A DNA stretch of 9,861 bases, taken from positions 1-9,861 of the forward strand of contig JAISXC010000088.1 of NCBI GenBank assembly GCA_031270875.1, in the 5' to 3' direction. Source of the DNA: Desulfovibrio sp. (GTDB lineage: Bacteria; Desulfobacterota; Desulfovibrionia; Desulfovibrionales; Desulfovibrionaceae). Below are positions 1-8,263 of the stretch, piece after piece. Position 1 is the first letter of the stretch, and the number at the start of each line of letters is the position of its first letter. Position numbers and translations under genes: made by a program. Below the pieces are notes generated by a model. That model was not told the origin of the DNA and ran no database searches. It saw only the letters and a list, made by a program, of their open reading frames with translations.

Positions 1-2
1 GC

Positions 3-80
3 GTGTCCTTCCGCAGTACCGAAAGGACCCAGACCACCCGCTTCATGAACATAACCAAGACAAACATCTTCAGACGCTGA
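3..80 (+). CDS. 3' end of an unidentified upstream gene (partial)
   Basis: The frame starting at position 3 is open from the window edge to a TGA at 78-80 and would encode about 25 C-terminal residues rich in Thr, Arg and Asn. Roughly 80% of its codons end in G or C, as expected for coding sequence in this GC-rich genome. The competing frame from position 2 (stop at 83-85) has only about half of its codons ending in G or C. The fragment is too short to recognise a family. A strong hairpin follows directly, consistent with a gene end. The reading frame is inferred from third-position composition only, so confidence is low. Confidence 0.4.
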   Translation: MSFRSTERTQTTRFMNITKTNIFRR

Positions 81-85
81 CTTGA

Positions 86-117
86 CACGCGGCCGGAGCG
101 GGCGCTCCGGCCGCGTG
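86..117 (+). terminator. Perfect 14-bp GC-rich hairpin, possible terminator
   Basis: Positions 86-99 and 104-117 are perfectly complementary, giving a 14-bp, mostly G/C stem closed by the 4-nt loop GGGC. It lies 6 nt after the presumed upstream stop codon and 14 nt before the start of the next gene. There is no T-run after the stem on either strand, so it is not a canonical intrinsic terminator. It could be a U-tract-less terminator, an mRNA-stabilising 3' structure, or a structure that limits access to the ribosome-binding site of the gene at 132. Confidence 0.45.
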
Positions 118-131
118 AATGCGGAGCCGGA

Positions 132-443
132 ATGAACAGCTACAAGCAATCCTTTTATATCAGCCTTATTCGATTTTGCGCCAACGCGCTCATGTTGGGA
201 GCCGTTTTTGTAGGCATGTACATGTCCGGACGCAGTTCGTTGCCGGTGGAAGCCGGGTTCTGCCTCTGGTTTTTCGGCATAACCGTGCCCCTATGGACAG
301 TCGCCATCCTCCTTACGCGCTTCATCAGAAAGCGTTTTCCGGCGGAGGAGGAAAGCCTCGTGAATCTGCCGGGCCGCGGCTCCATCCTTGTGCGCTGGCG
401 CGTGCTGAAGCCCTCCCCGGCCCCGATGATGCGGGCGCGTTGA
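132..443 (+). CDS. Small two-helix membrane protein, unknown function
   Basis: This is a 103-residue protein that I do not recognise as a named family. Two hydrophobic segments, about residues 10-31 and 41-64, indicate an inner-membrane hairpin. A positive stretch (R63, R66, K67, R68) after the second helix suggests a cytoplasmic C-terminus by the positive-inside rule. The tail of about 40 residues is basic and has no visible motif. The ATG at 132 is chosen because GGAG at 122-125 sits 6 nt upstream; the ATG at 119 opens a different frame with no such signal. The gene stands between the 86-117 hairpin and the promoter-like site at 467-495, so it may be transcribed separately from the genes on both sides. 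Reality as a gene is likely; function is unknown. Confidence 0.6.
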   Translation: MNSYKQSFYISLIRFCANALMLGAVFVGMYMSGRSSLPVEAGFCLWFFGITVPLWTVAILLTRFIRKRFPAEEESLVNLPGRGSILVRWRVLKPSPAPMMRAR

Positions 444-466
444 ACAAAAGCCGGGCAAAAGGGGGC

Positions 467-495
467 TTGTACCGTGAGCCCGCGCCGTGTATAAT
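467..495 (+). promoter_or_regulatory. Sigma70-like promoter with consensus -10
   Basis: TTGTAC at 467-472, a 17-nt spacer, and an exact TATAAT at 490-495. The -35 matches the consensus at only three positions, but the -10 is perfect and the spacing is optimal. It lies in the 57-bp gap between the small membrane protein and the 501-1373 gene. Predicted transcription starts near 501-503, which coincides with the ATG at 501. The mRNA would therefore be leaderless, or translation begins at the in-frame ATG at 558. It would drive the membrane protein, pgi and kinase unit. Confidence 0.45.
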
Positions 496-500
496 GCGGC

Positions 501-1373
501 ATGACCGCTTCAGCCGATACCCGCCTGTGGGCGTCCTGTTTTTTTCTTCGCAGGCGTATGCGCCTGTGCGGGCGCGTAAGCGCGGTCTTTGTCGTCGCGG
601 CGCTCTTCTGCCTGGCTGACGGACTGTATTCCGCGGTGCGCGTGGGGGCGGACGTTCTGGAACTCCTGCCCGGCCAGACGCTCATGGTTTCAGGCCCGTC
701 TCCCATGAAGAATCCTCTCAACAGCGACTTTATCGCGCAGATTACGCCCCCCGGCGACGATGCGCGTTTCGTTCTTGAGGGATTTTTCGCCAGTTACTGG
801 TTCGGCAGCGCCATGTGGCGAGGCGCCGTGCAGGCCGACGCGGACGCGAAACCGGGACGCCGGGAACTGCTTATACGCTTCCGGGGGGCTCCGGCCAAAA
901 GCGGGCAAAAATTTCTCGTCAGCATCTGGGAAAGCGAAGAGGCCAGACGGGCGGAAGATCCGTCCGCCGTGCGGCGTCTCACCGGCGTCTCTCCCGCTGT
1001 GCCGGGACTTGTCTGCGGCGTCGCCGGCTTTCTGCTCGGCGGCTTCACATTTTTCTGGGGCAGACATTATCTTAAAAATTTGTCCGGCCTCGGATGCTCC
1101 GAAGTTTTCCGAACTGTCGTCACTGAAAATGACCGCCGTATTTTCTGCTTGGCCGATGACCGCAAAGGCCGGTGGGAGGGAGTCTCCTGCCGGGTCCTCA
1201 CGCCGGAGGGGGAAGAAATCGGCCGGGCTGTGGCGCAAAAAACGGCCAGGGGCATACTGGAATTCAGCATGTCGAAAGACGCTCCGGCAGGCGCGGGCTG
1301 CCTGGTGGAATTGCGCCGGCCGGCAAAAAATTTTGCGGAAAACAAAAAGGGGGATACATGCCGCACTGCATAG
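501..1373 (+). CDS. Conserved-looking membrane protein upstream of pgi, unknown function
   Basis: The product is 290 residues and I cannot assign it to a family. Hydrophobic segments at about 25-43 and 166-187 suggest a bitopic hairpin topology: a short N-terminus, an extracytoplasmic domain of about 120 residues (44-165), and a cytoplasmic C-terminal domain of about 100 residues with no enzymatic motif that I can see. The start is uncertain. ATG 501 has no Shine-Dalgarno sequence and coincides with the predicted transcription start. The in-frame ATG at 558 (residue 20) would place the first helix at the N-terminus, like a signal anchor, with a weak AGG upstream. The 3' end overlaps pgi by 16 nt, and the pgi ribosome-binding site lies inside this gene, so the two are very likely translationally coupled. 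A role linked to the isomerase or kinase is inferred from position only. Confidence 0.7.
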   Translation: MTASADTRLWASCFFLRRRMRLCGRVSAVFVVAALFCLADGLYSAVRVGADVLELLPGQTLMVSGPSPMKNPLNSDFIAQITPPGDDARFVLEGFFASYWFGSAMWRGAVQADADAKPGRRELLIRFRGAPAKSGQKFLVSIWESEEARRAEDPSAVRRLTGVSPAVPGLVCGVAGFLLGGFTFFWGRHYLKNLSGLGCSEVFRTVVTENDRRIFCLADDRKGRWEGVSCRVLTPEGEEIGRAVAQKTARGILEFSMSKDAPAGAGCLVELRRPAKNFAENKKGDTCRTA

Positions 1374-2698
1374 AATGGTCCAGGGCCTACACGCATCGTC
1401 TGCCCGAAAACGCCGGAGGCCCTTTCTTCTCCCGTCGGAAGGCTCTCTCGGAGCGGCTGGCGCGGGAACTCGCCGCCGGGGAGCTGCCTTTTCTGAACAT
1501 GCCGTACAAGGAAAAACTCCAAGAGGATATGCCCCGGCTGTTGCCGCGCATAAAACCGTTCAGGCACATGCTTCTGCTGGGCATCGGCGGCTCCGCCCTG
1601 GGCGCGCGTGCCATACAGCGGGCCTTTGCGCCGGGGCAGGACGAGCCGAACCACGAGGGGCCGTGGCTGTGGATCGCCGACAATGTCTGTGCCAGAACTT
1701 TTGGAGCTCTGTTGGGCAAACTCCATCCCGCCGACACGGTTGTTGTGTGCGTCAGCAAGTCCGGCGGAACCATTGAAACTCTGGCCCAGTATTTTCTCGC
1801 CAAGGAGTGGTTGCGGGCCACAAGCGGCGAACGCTGGCGGGAACACATGATTGTTGTCACCGACAGAACAAAAGGCTATCTGCGTGAGGAGGTTCTGCGT
1901 TACGGCCTCAACTCTCTGGAAGTGCCGGATTTTCTGGGCGGCCGCTATTCCGCTCTTTCCGCCGTTGGGCTTCTGCCGGCCGCCTTTCTGGGGGTTGACT
2001 GGCAGGCCCTGCTGAACGGGGCTTGCGAAGTCGCGCTTCCGCTGTCGCAAACCCCGGCCTCTCTCGGCATTCACCCGTCCTTCGCCCTTGCCTGCTGGGC
2101 AAAGGCTCTGGAAGATCATCGGTACTCGCAACTGATCTTTTTTTGCTACATTCCTTCCTGGGCCGCCTACGGCCTCTGGTTTGCCCAGCTCTGGGCGGAA
2201 AGCCTCGGCAAGAACGGCAAGGGAACCATGCCCGTGCCGGCCGTGGGAGTGACGGATCAGCACTCCGTCAACCAGATGTTTCTGGACGGGCAGCGCGACA
2301 AGGGATGCCTTTTTCTGACAAGCCGTTCCCGGCCGCAGTGCGGCAGTTTCAGCGCAAATCTCCCGGAGCGGTGGTCCTGGCTTGCGGGCAGGCCCTTCAG
2401 CAGCCTGCTCGAGGCGGAAGCGCTGGGCACGCGCATGGCCCTTGCGGCCAACGGCGTGCCCCTCGTCCATCTGGACATGGAGAATGACGGGCCGAGGTCC
2501 GCCGGAGCGCTCATGATGCTGCTGGAGGCCGCCACGGTCTTTACCGGATGGCTTATGGACATCAATCCTCTGGACCAGCCGGCGGTGGAGATGGGAAAAC
2601 GCCTTGCCAACGCCCGTCTTGGGGCAAAGGGATATCCCCGGGAAGACGCCGAACTGGCCGCTTTTCTGGCGGAACAGCGCCAGGAGCAGATGTTTTAG
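1358..2698 (+). CDS. pgi: Glucose-6-phosphate isomerase
   Basis: Interconverts glucose 6-phosphate and fructose 6-phosphate in the cytoplasm, at the branch of glycolysis/gluconeogenesis and sugar storage. The 446 residues match the shorter Bacillus-like form (about 450) rather than the 550-residue enterobacterial form. Visible motifs are a GIGGSALG loop at 75-82, the phosphate-binding SKSGGT at 133-138, the signature DFLGGRYS from residue 191, and the C-terminal signature containing DQ and VEMGK. Catalytic candidates are E281 (in ESLGK), H302 (in DQHS) and K414 (in VEMGK). ATG 1358 is chosen because AAGGGGGA at 1347-1354 precedes it and the isomerase fold starts there; the open frame extends upstream to 1172 but only as overlap with the preceding gene. 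It overlaps that gene by 16 nt and is followed after 3 nt by the kinase gene, so the three are probably one operon. Confidence 0.95.
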   Translation: MPHCIEWSRAYTHRLPENAGGPFFSRRKALSERLARELAAGELPFLNMPYKEKLQEDMPRLLPRIKPFRHMLLLGIGGSALGARAIQRAFAPGQDEPNHEGPWLWIADNVCARTFGALLGKLHPADTVVVCVSKSGGTIETLAQYFLAKEWLRATSGERWREHMIVVTDRTKGYLREEVLRYGLNSLEVPDFLGGRYSALSAVGLLPAAFLGVDWQALLNGACEVALPLSQTPASLGIHPSFALACWAKALEDHRYSQLIFFCYIPSWAAYGLWFAQLWAESLGKNGKGTMPVPAVGVTDQHSVNQMFLDGQRDKGCLFLTSRSRPQCGSFSANLPERWSWLAGRPFSSLLEAEALGTRMALAANGVPLVHLDMENDGPRSAGALMMLLEAATVFTGWLMDINPLDQPAVEMGKRLANARLGAKGYPREDAELAAFLAEQRQEQMF

Positions 2699-2701
2699 CC
2701 C

Positions 2702-4159
2702 ATGTCCGCCGAGACTGCGAGGGAACAGACGCCCCCCCCCAACGCCGTGCCCAGCGACGGCAAGGACCTGACCCTCAGCTACGCGCGTACCCTGTCCTGG
2801 CTTTCCCTGTTGCTCATTTTGACGACAACGCTGAGCCTGTCTTTCTTCATCTCCAATTCAGCGCGGGAGACTCTCCTGACGCGGCAGGAGAATTTCGCGC
2901 ACTCGCTGGTGGTGAACCTGAACTACCAGATGTTCCGCCGTTTTTTTCTGCCCACGGTTTTCGCGCGCGGGCATATCGCCCTGCGCGACACTGAGCAGTA
3001 CGAACGGCTGGACATGGTGGTGCAGTCCGTCATTCAGGGTCTGCCTGTCCAGCGGTTGCGCATCTACGATTTTTCCCACCGCGTGGCCTATTCCACCGAG
3101 CGGGAGGAACTGGGCAAGGTGGGTTTGTCTCCGGAAAACCTTGACGAGGTGATGGAAGGCAATACCCCGAAACCCGAAATCATCGCGGGCATTCCGGCAT
3201 GGCAGGCCTTTTTCCGTCTGCCCCTGAACCAGGGTTCCTTTGTGCTGCGCGTTCTCTATCCCCTGCGCGGGGAATTGGACGGTCACCCGACCTCTGTCAT
3301 GGGCGTACTGGAATTGACCCAGGACATCACCGGCGATTACGAGGAGGTGGTGGCTTTTCAATGGATTATCGTGGCGATGTGTCTGATTTCTTCCGTTGTT
3401 CTGTTCACGCTCATGCTGGTGCTCATACACAGGGCCGAAAGGGTGCTGGCCCAGCGCATGGAAAAAAATCGCATGCTGGAAAAGGAATTGCACAGCAATG
3501 AACGCCTGGCAAGCATGGGCCGGGTTGTGGCCAGCATTGCCCATGAAATACGCAACCCTCTCGGCATCATACGCTCCAGCGCCGAGTTGCTGCACAACCG
3601 CACGGACAAGGCGGATGCTGGCACGCAACGCATTCTGAAAGCCATTTACGATGAATCCCTGCGCCTTTCCCGCACCGTCAACGATTTTTTGGACTACGCC
3701 CGTCCACGGCGTCCAAAACAGGAATCGACGGACGTGAACCTGGTGCTGGATCAGTTGCTGGCTTTTCTGGAAAGCGAGCTGGCCCGCCACAGCGTGGCCG
3801 TTGAACGCGATACCGCCCCCGGACTCTTTGTGCGCGGCGACAAGGAACTTTTGTACAGGGCTTTTTACAATATCCTGGTCAACGGCCAGCAGGCCATGGA
3901 GGGGGCGGGGACGTTGCGCATTTCAGGGCGGCCGGACGAGCAGGGGCGCGTATGTCTGGAATTTCAGGATTCCGGGCCGGGCTTTGACCCCCGGGCATTG
4001 CCGCATCTGCTTGATCCTTTTTTCACCACAAAGGATGCGGGAACCGGACTGGGCCTGCCCATTGTGCAGTCCATCGTCGTCAGCCACGGCGGGCAGATTG
4101 AACTGGCCGACGGAAAAAACGGCGGTGCCTTGGTGCGGGTTCTGTTGCCCGCCGCATAG
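2702..4159 (+). CDS. Membrane sensor histidine kinase (HydH/ZraS/AtoS-like architecture)
   Basis: A 485-residue two-component sensor. A short cytoplasmic tail is followed by helix 1 (about 31-51), a periplasmic sensor region of about 170 residues that looks Cache-like, and helix 2 (about 221-243). A basic linker then leads to the dimerisation domain with the H-box SIAHEIRNPLG, where H281 is the predicted phospho-acceptor. The ATPase domain follows: N-box N390/N394, G1 box DSGPG from 423, F-box DPFFTTK from 438, and G2 box GTGLGL at 447-452. All boxes are intact, although N394 is followed by Gly rather than the usual Ala. The start at ATG 2702 lies 3 nt after the pgi stop; the nearest AGGAG (2682-2686) is 15 nt upstream, longer than ideal, so translation may rely on coupling. 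A run of nine C at 2732-2740 lies in codons 11-13. No response regulator lies in the window. The ligand is unknown. Confidence 0.92.
   Translation: MSAETAREQTPPPNAVPSDGKDLTLSYARTLSWLSLLLILTTTLSLSFFISNSARETLLTRQENFAHSLVVNLNYQMFRRFFLPTVFARGHIALRDTEQYERLDMVVQSVIQGLPVQRLRIYDFSHRVAYSTEREELGKVGLSPENLDEVMEGNTPKPEIIAGIPAWQAFFRLPLNQGSFVLRVLYPLRGELDGHPTSVMGVLELTQDITGDYEEVVAFQWIIVAMCLISSVVLFTLMLVLIHRAERVLAQRMEKNRMLEKELHSNERLASMGRVVASIAHEIRNPLGIIRSSAELLHNRTDKADAGTQRILKAIYDESLRLSRTVNDFLDYARPRRPKQESTDVNLVLDQLLAFLESELARHSVAVERDTAPGLFVRGDKELLYRAFYNILVNGQQAMEGAGTLRISGRPDEQGRVCLEFQDSGPGFDPRALPHLLDPFFTTKDAGTGLGLPIVQSIVVSHGGQIELADGKNGGALVRVLLPAA
2732..2740 (+). repeat. Homopolymer run of nine C near the start of the kinase gene
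   Basis: Nine consecutive C encode Pro11-Pro13 of the histidine kinase, about 30 nt after its start codon. By hand translation, losing one C runs into a TGA about 25 codons into the gene. Gaining one C shifts to a frame that ends at 2992-2994, before the kinase domains. A length change here would therefore switch the kinase off. Such tracts are slippage-prone; whether this one varies is not known from a single sequence. Confidence 0.85.
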
Positions 4160-4209
4160 CCGTCTGATTCAAGGGCGCGTCGGTTTCCCGGCCGCAGGCG
4201 GAACCCCCG

Positions 4210-6579
<2,370 letters not shown>

Positions 6580-6584
6580 AACGC

Positions 6585-7100
6585 TCAATGCCGCTGCACG
6601 GCCTGGGCGCTCCCGCGCATCAACGGGGCCTTGCCTTCCCTGCGGCGCAGCAGCAGGAAGACAAGCAGCGAGCCCGCAAACTTGCTTGCCGTCATGGTGA
6701 GGAAGGAGAGCGGCGCGGCAAGGCCGACAAGCCATAAAAACGTCAGGCTGTCCAACGGGACGGAAATGAGGCTTGAGAGCAGAATGCGGCTGGAAAGAGG
6801 CTTGCGGGTCAGGGTGAAAATCGCCCAGTCCGCCAGTTCGCTGACAGCGAAAGCGGCGGCGCTGGCCACCGCGATCCCGGGGCTTGCCATCCTCCAGCTG
6901 ATGGCGCAGCCGGCCAGCATGCCCCAAAGGATGTGATGCCCCACGCGGCGCTGGGCAACGTCCCGCACGACAAAAATAAAACCCACAATCAGGGAGAGCG
7001 GCGTCCATACTTCCCCGTTGGGCAGCGGCACGACGGGCGTGACACTGAAGGCCCAGTTTACGCCCACAATAAGCAGAATATACGTCGCAAGGGAAAACAT
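6585..7100 (-). CDS. Vut_1/YhhQ-family transporter, probable queuosine-precursor uptake
   Basis: A 171-residue, highly hydrophobic inner-membrane protein with about six helices (near 3-22, 33-46, 57-70, 74-96, 107-130 and 132-152). Motifs typical of the Vut_1 (formerly DUF165) family are present in order: FVVRD with R46/D47 followed by QRRVGH, SELADW at 87-92, and PLDS with D117. E. coli YhhQ of this family imports preQ0/preQ1. The adjacent convergent tgt makes queuosine-precursor uptake the likeliest role here, by inference. It is shorter than YhhQ (about 220 residues) but resembles compact Vut_1 members. ATG 7100 is the only ATG before an in-frame TGA (7128-7130) and lies directly before the first helix. 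The upstream sequence shows no Shine-Dalgarno site, so initiation is unexplained. The exact substrate is not proven. Confidence 0.83.
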   Translation of the reverse strand: MFSLATYILLIVGVNWAFSVTPVVPLPNGEVWTPLSLIVGFIFVVRDVAQRRVGHHILWGMLAGCAISWRMASPGIAVASAAAFAVSELADWAIFTLTRKPLSSRILLSSLISVPLDSLTFLWLVGLAAPLSFLTMTASKFAGSLLVFLLLRRREGKAPLMRGSAQAVQRH

Positions 7101-7127
7101 GACGGGGAGGATATGCCCGGCGGGACT

Positions 7128-7292
7128 TCAGGTCAAGCGGACCGGCTTGCCGGAGGGGAGCATGTTGATGATCTGCGCATTCTTGAATCGGACGTGGATT
7201 ATGGTACTCCGGGATGCTTGCGAAAAAAATCTCAATAGACTAAACTGACGTTTTCCCGATGCTCCGTTCTTCCTGCGCAACCCCGCGTCCAT
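7128..7292 (-). CDS. Possible small ORF or gene remnant upstream of the transporter
   Basis: A 54-codon frame, from an ATG at 7290-7292 to a TGA at 7128-7130, in the same frame as the transporter that starts 27 nt further on. From about 7202 to the stop, 21 of 24 codons end in G or C, while the upstream part is AT-rich and not coding-like. The end reads MLPSGKPVRLT from an internal ATG at 7161-7163. No Shine-Dalgarno sequence is visible before either ATG. It could be a leader peptide, a decayed gene end, or chance. I recognise no family. Confidence 0.2.
   Translation of the reverse strand: MDAGLRRKNGASGKRQFSLLRFFSQASRSTIIHVRFKNAQIINMLPSGKPVRLT
7218..7246 (+). promoter_or_regulatory. Candidate mdh promoter
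   Basis: TTGCGA at 7218-7223, a 17-nt spacer, and TAAACT at 7241-7246, each matching the sigma70 consensus at four of six positions. The run of seven A inside the spacer may add curvature. Transcription would start near 7253, leaving an untranslated leader of about 72 nt before the mdh ATG. It would also serve the downstream ATPase gene. Confidence 0.35.
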
Positions 7293-7324
7293 TCCGGGAA
7301 AACAATCACATCCGGGAGAACATC

Positions 7325-8263
7325 ATGCCGAACAAAATCTCCATCATCGGCGCCGGCAATGTGGGCGCCACGGCGGCCCAGTGCTGCCTGTTCAAAAACC
7401 TCGGTTCCGTGGTGCTGCTCGACGCCGTCGAGAACATCGCCAAAGGCAAGGCTCTGGACCTGTCACAGGCGGCCGCGTTGCACAAGCACCGCTTCCCCGT
7501 CAAGGGCACGGCCGACTATGCGGACACGGCCGGTTCAAACGTGGTGATCATCACGGCCGGACGGGCCCGGCGGCCGGGGATGACCCGTAGCGACCTCCTG
7601 AATTCCAACGCTTCCATCGTGAAAGACGTGACCAGGGCGGTGGCGGAGCATTCTCCCGAGGCGACGCTCATCATCGTCACCAACCCCCTGGACGTCATGT
7701 GCTACGTGGCCTGGAAGGCCAGCGGCCTGCCGCATCACCGGATCGTGGGCATGTCGGGCCTGCTTGACTCCTCCCGCTTGCGCCACTACATAGCCGAAGC
7801 CATAGGCGCGGCCCCGCACACCGTGGAGGGCCTGGTGCTCGGGGAGCACGGCGACTCCATGGCCGTGCTGACCCGTCTGGCCACTGTGGGCGGCGTACCC
7901 GTCACCAAGCTGCTCGGCCCCGAAAAACTCGCGGAAATCCGCTACCGCACGGCCCACGGCGGAGGCGAGGTGGTCGACCTGCTGGGCTATTCGGCCTACT
8001 ACGCGCCCGGCATCGCGATAGCGGAAATGACAGAGGCCATCCTGGACGGCTCGCACGCCACCTATCCGTGTTCCGTGTATCTGACCGGGCAGTACGGCGT
8101 GAGCGGCATCTACATGTGCGTTCCGGCCAGGCTGGGCGTGGAAGGAGTGGAGGACGTCATCGAACTCGAACTGACGGACAATGAAAAAAATCAGGTGGCA
8201 ACCACCGCGCGCAACATACGCGAGCTTCTGGCCCTGCTGCCGGAAGAAGCCTCCCGTGCTTGA
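7325..8263 (+). CDS. mdh: Malate dehydrogenase, LDH-like type
   Basis: NAD-dependent interconversion of malate and oxaloacetate in the cytoplasm, in the TCA and fumarate/malate pathways. At 312 residues it fits the LDH-like MDH group. The N-terminal Rossmann fold has GAGNVG at 9-14 and an acidic D33 after strand two, which favours NAD over NADP. The specificity loop reads RARRPGMTR (80-88): R82 stands where lactate dehydrogenases have Gln102, indicating oxaloacetate/malate, and R88 corresponds to catalytic Arg109. D148 and R151 (DSSR) correspond to Asp168/Arg171, and H175 in GEHGDSM is the proton-relay histidine. ATG 7325 is preceded by GGGAG at 7314-7318 with 6-nt spacing and begins directly at the fold; the open frame to 7259 upstream is untranslated leader. 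The last 8 nt overlap the start of the downstream ATPase gene, so the two are probably co-translated. Confidence 0.93.
   Translation: MPNKISIIGAGNVGATAAQCCLFKNLGSVVLLDAVENIAKGKALDLSQAAALHKHRFPVKGTADYADTAGSNVVIITAGRARRPGMTRSDLLNSNASIVKDVTRAVAEHSPEATLIIVTNPLDVMCYVAWKASGLPHHRIVGMSGLLDSSRLRHYIAEAIGAAPHTVEGLVLGEHGDSMAVLTRLATVGGVPVTKLLGPEKLAEIRYRTAHGGGEVVDLLGYSAYYAPGIAIAEMTEAILDGSHATYPCSVYLTGQYGVSGIYMCVPARLGVEGVEDVIELELTDNEKNQVATTARNIRELLALLPEEASRA

Larger units (their letters stand above)
7101..7324. other. Divergent intergenic region between transporter and mdh
   Basis: A 224-bp region between two genes transcribed away from each other. It contains a candidate mdh promoter (7218-7246), a short perfect inverted repeat CCGGC-TT-GCCGG at 7142-7153, and a 54-codon minus-strand open frame (7128-7292). 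Only the last 24 or so codons of that frame have coding-like composition. On the minus strand, CATAAT (7198-7203) resembles a -10 box for the transporter but has a poor -35. I see no riboswitch of a recognised class. Confidence 0.5.

Noticed and set aside
1067..2470. Long minus-strand open frame of 467 codons opposite pgi
   Set aside because: The plus strand over the same bases encodes a full glucose-6-phosphate isomerase with all its motifs. The antisense frame has no recognisable domain and is an expected by-product of GC-rich codon use.
2858..3790. Minus-strand open frame of 310 codons opposite the histidine kinase
   Set aside because: It mirrors the intact kinase, is rich in His and Gln as antisense frames here are, has no motif, and has no ribosome-binding site that I could see.
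4182..4205. Hairpin between the convergent kinase and alr genes as a bidirectional terminator
   Set aside because: The stem is only six pairs with a bulged T and an 11-nt loop, without a T-run on either side. It is too weak to call.
7101..7191. preQ1 riboswitch in the leader of the queuosine-type transporter
   Set aside because: I looked for the small H-type pseudoknot with an A-rich tail that pairs into the loop, and for larger classes. The leader lacks an A-rich tail and shows only short GC palindromes.
7113..7238. Plus-strand 41-codon frame after GGGGAGG upstream of mdh
   Set aside because: The purine run is only 2 nt from the ATG, too close for a normal ribosome-binding site, and only about half of the codons end in G or C, unlike genes here.
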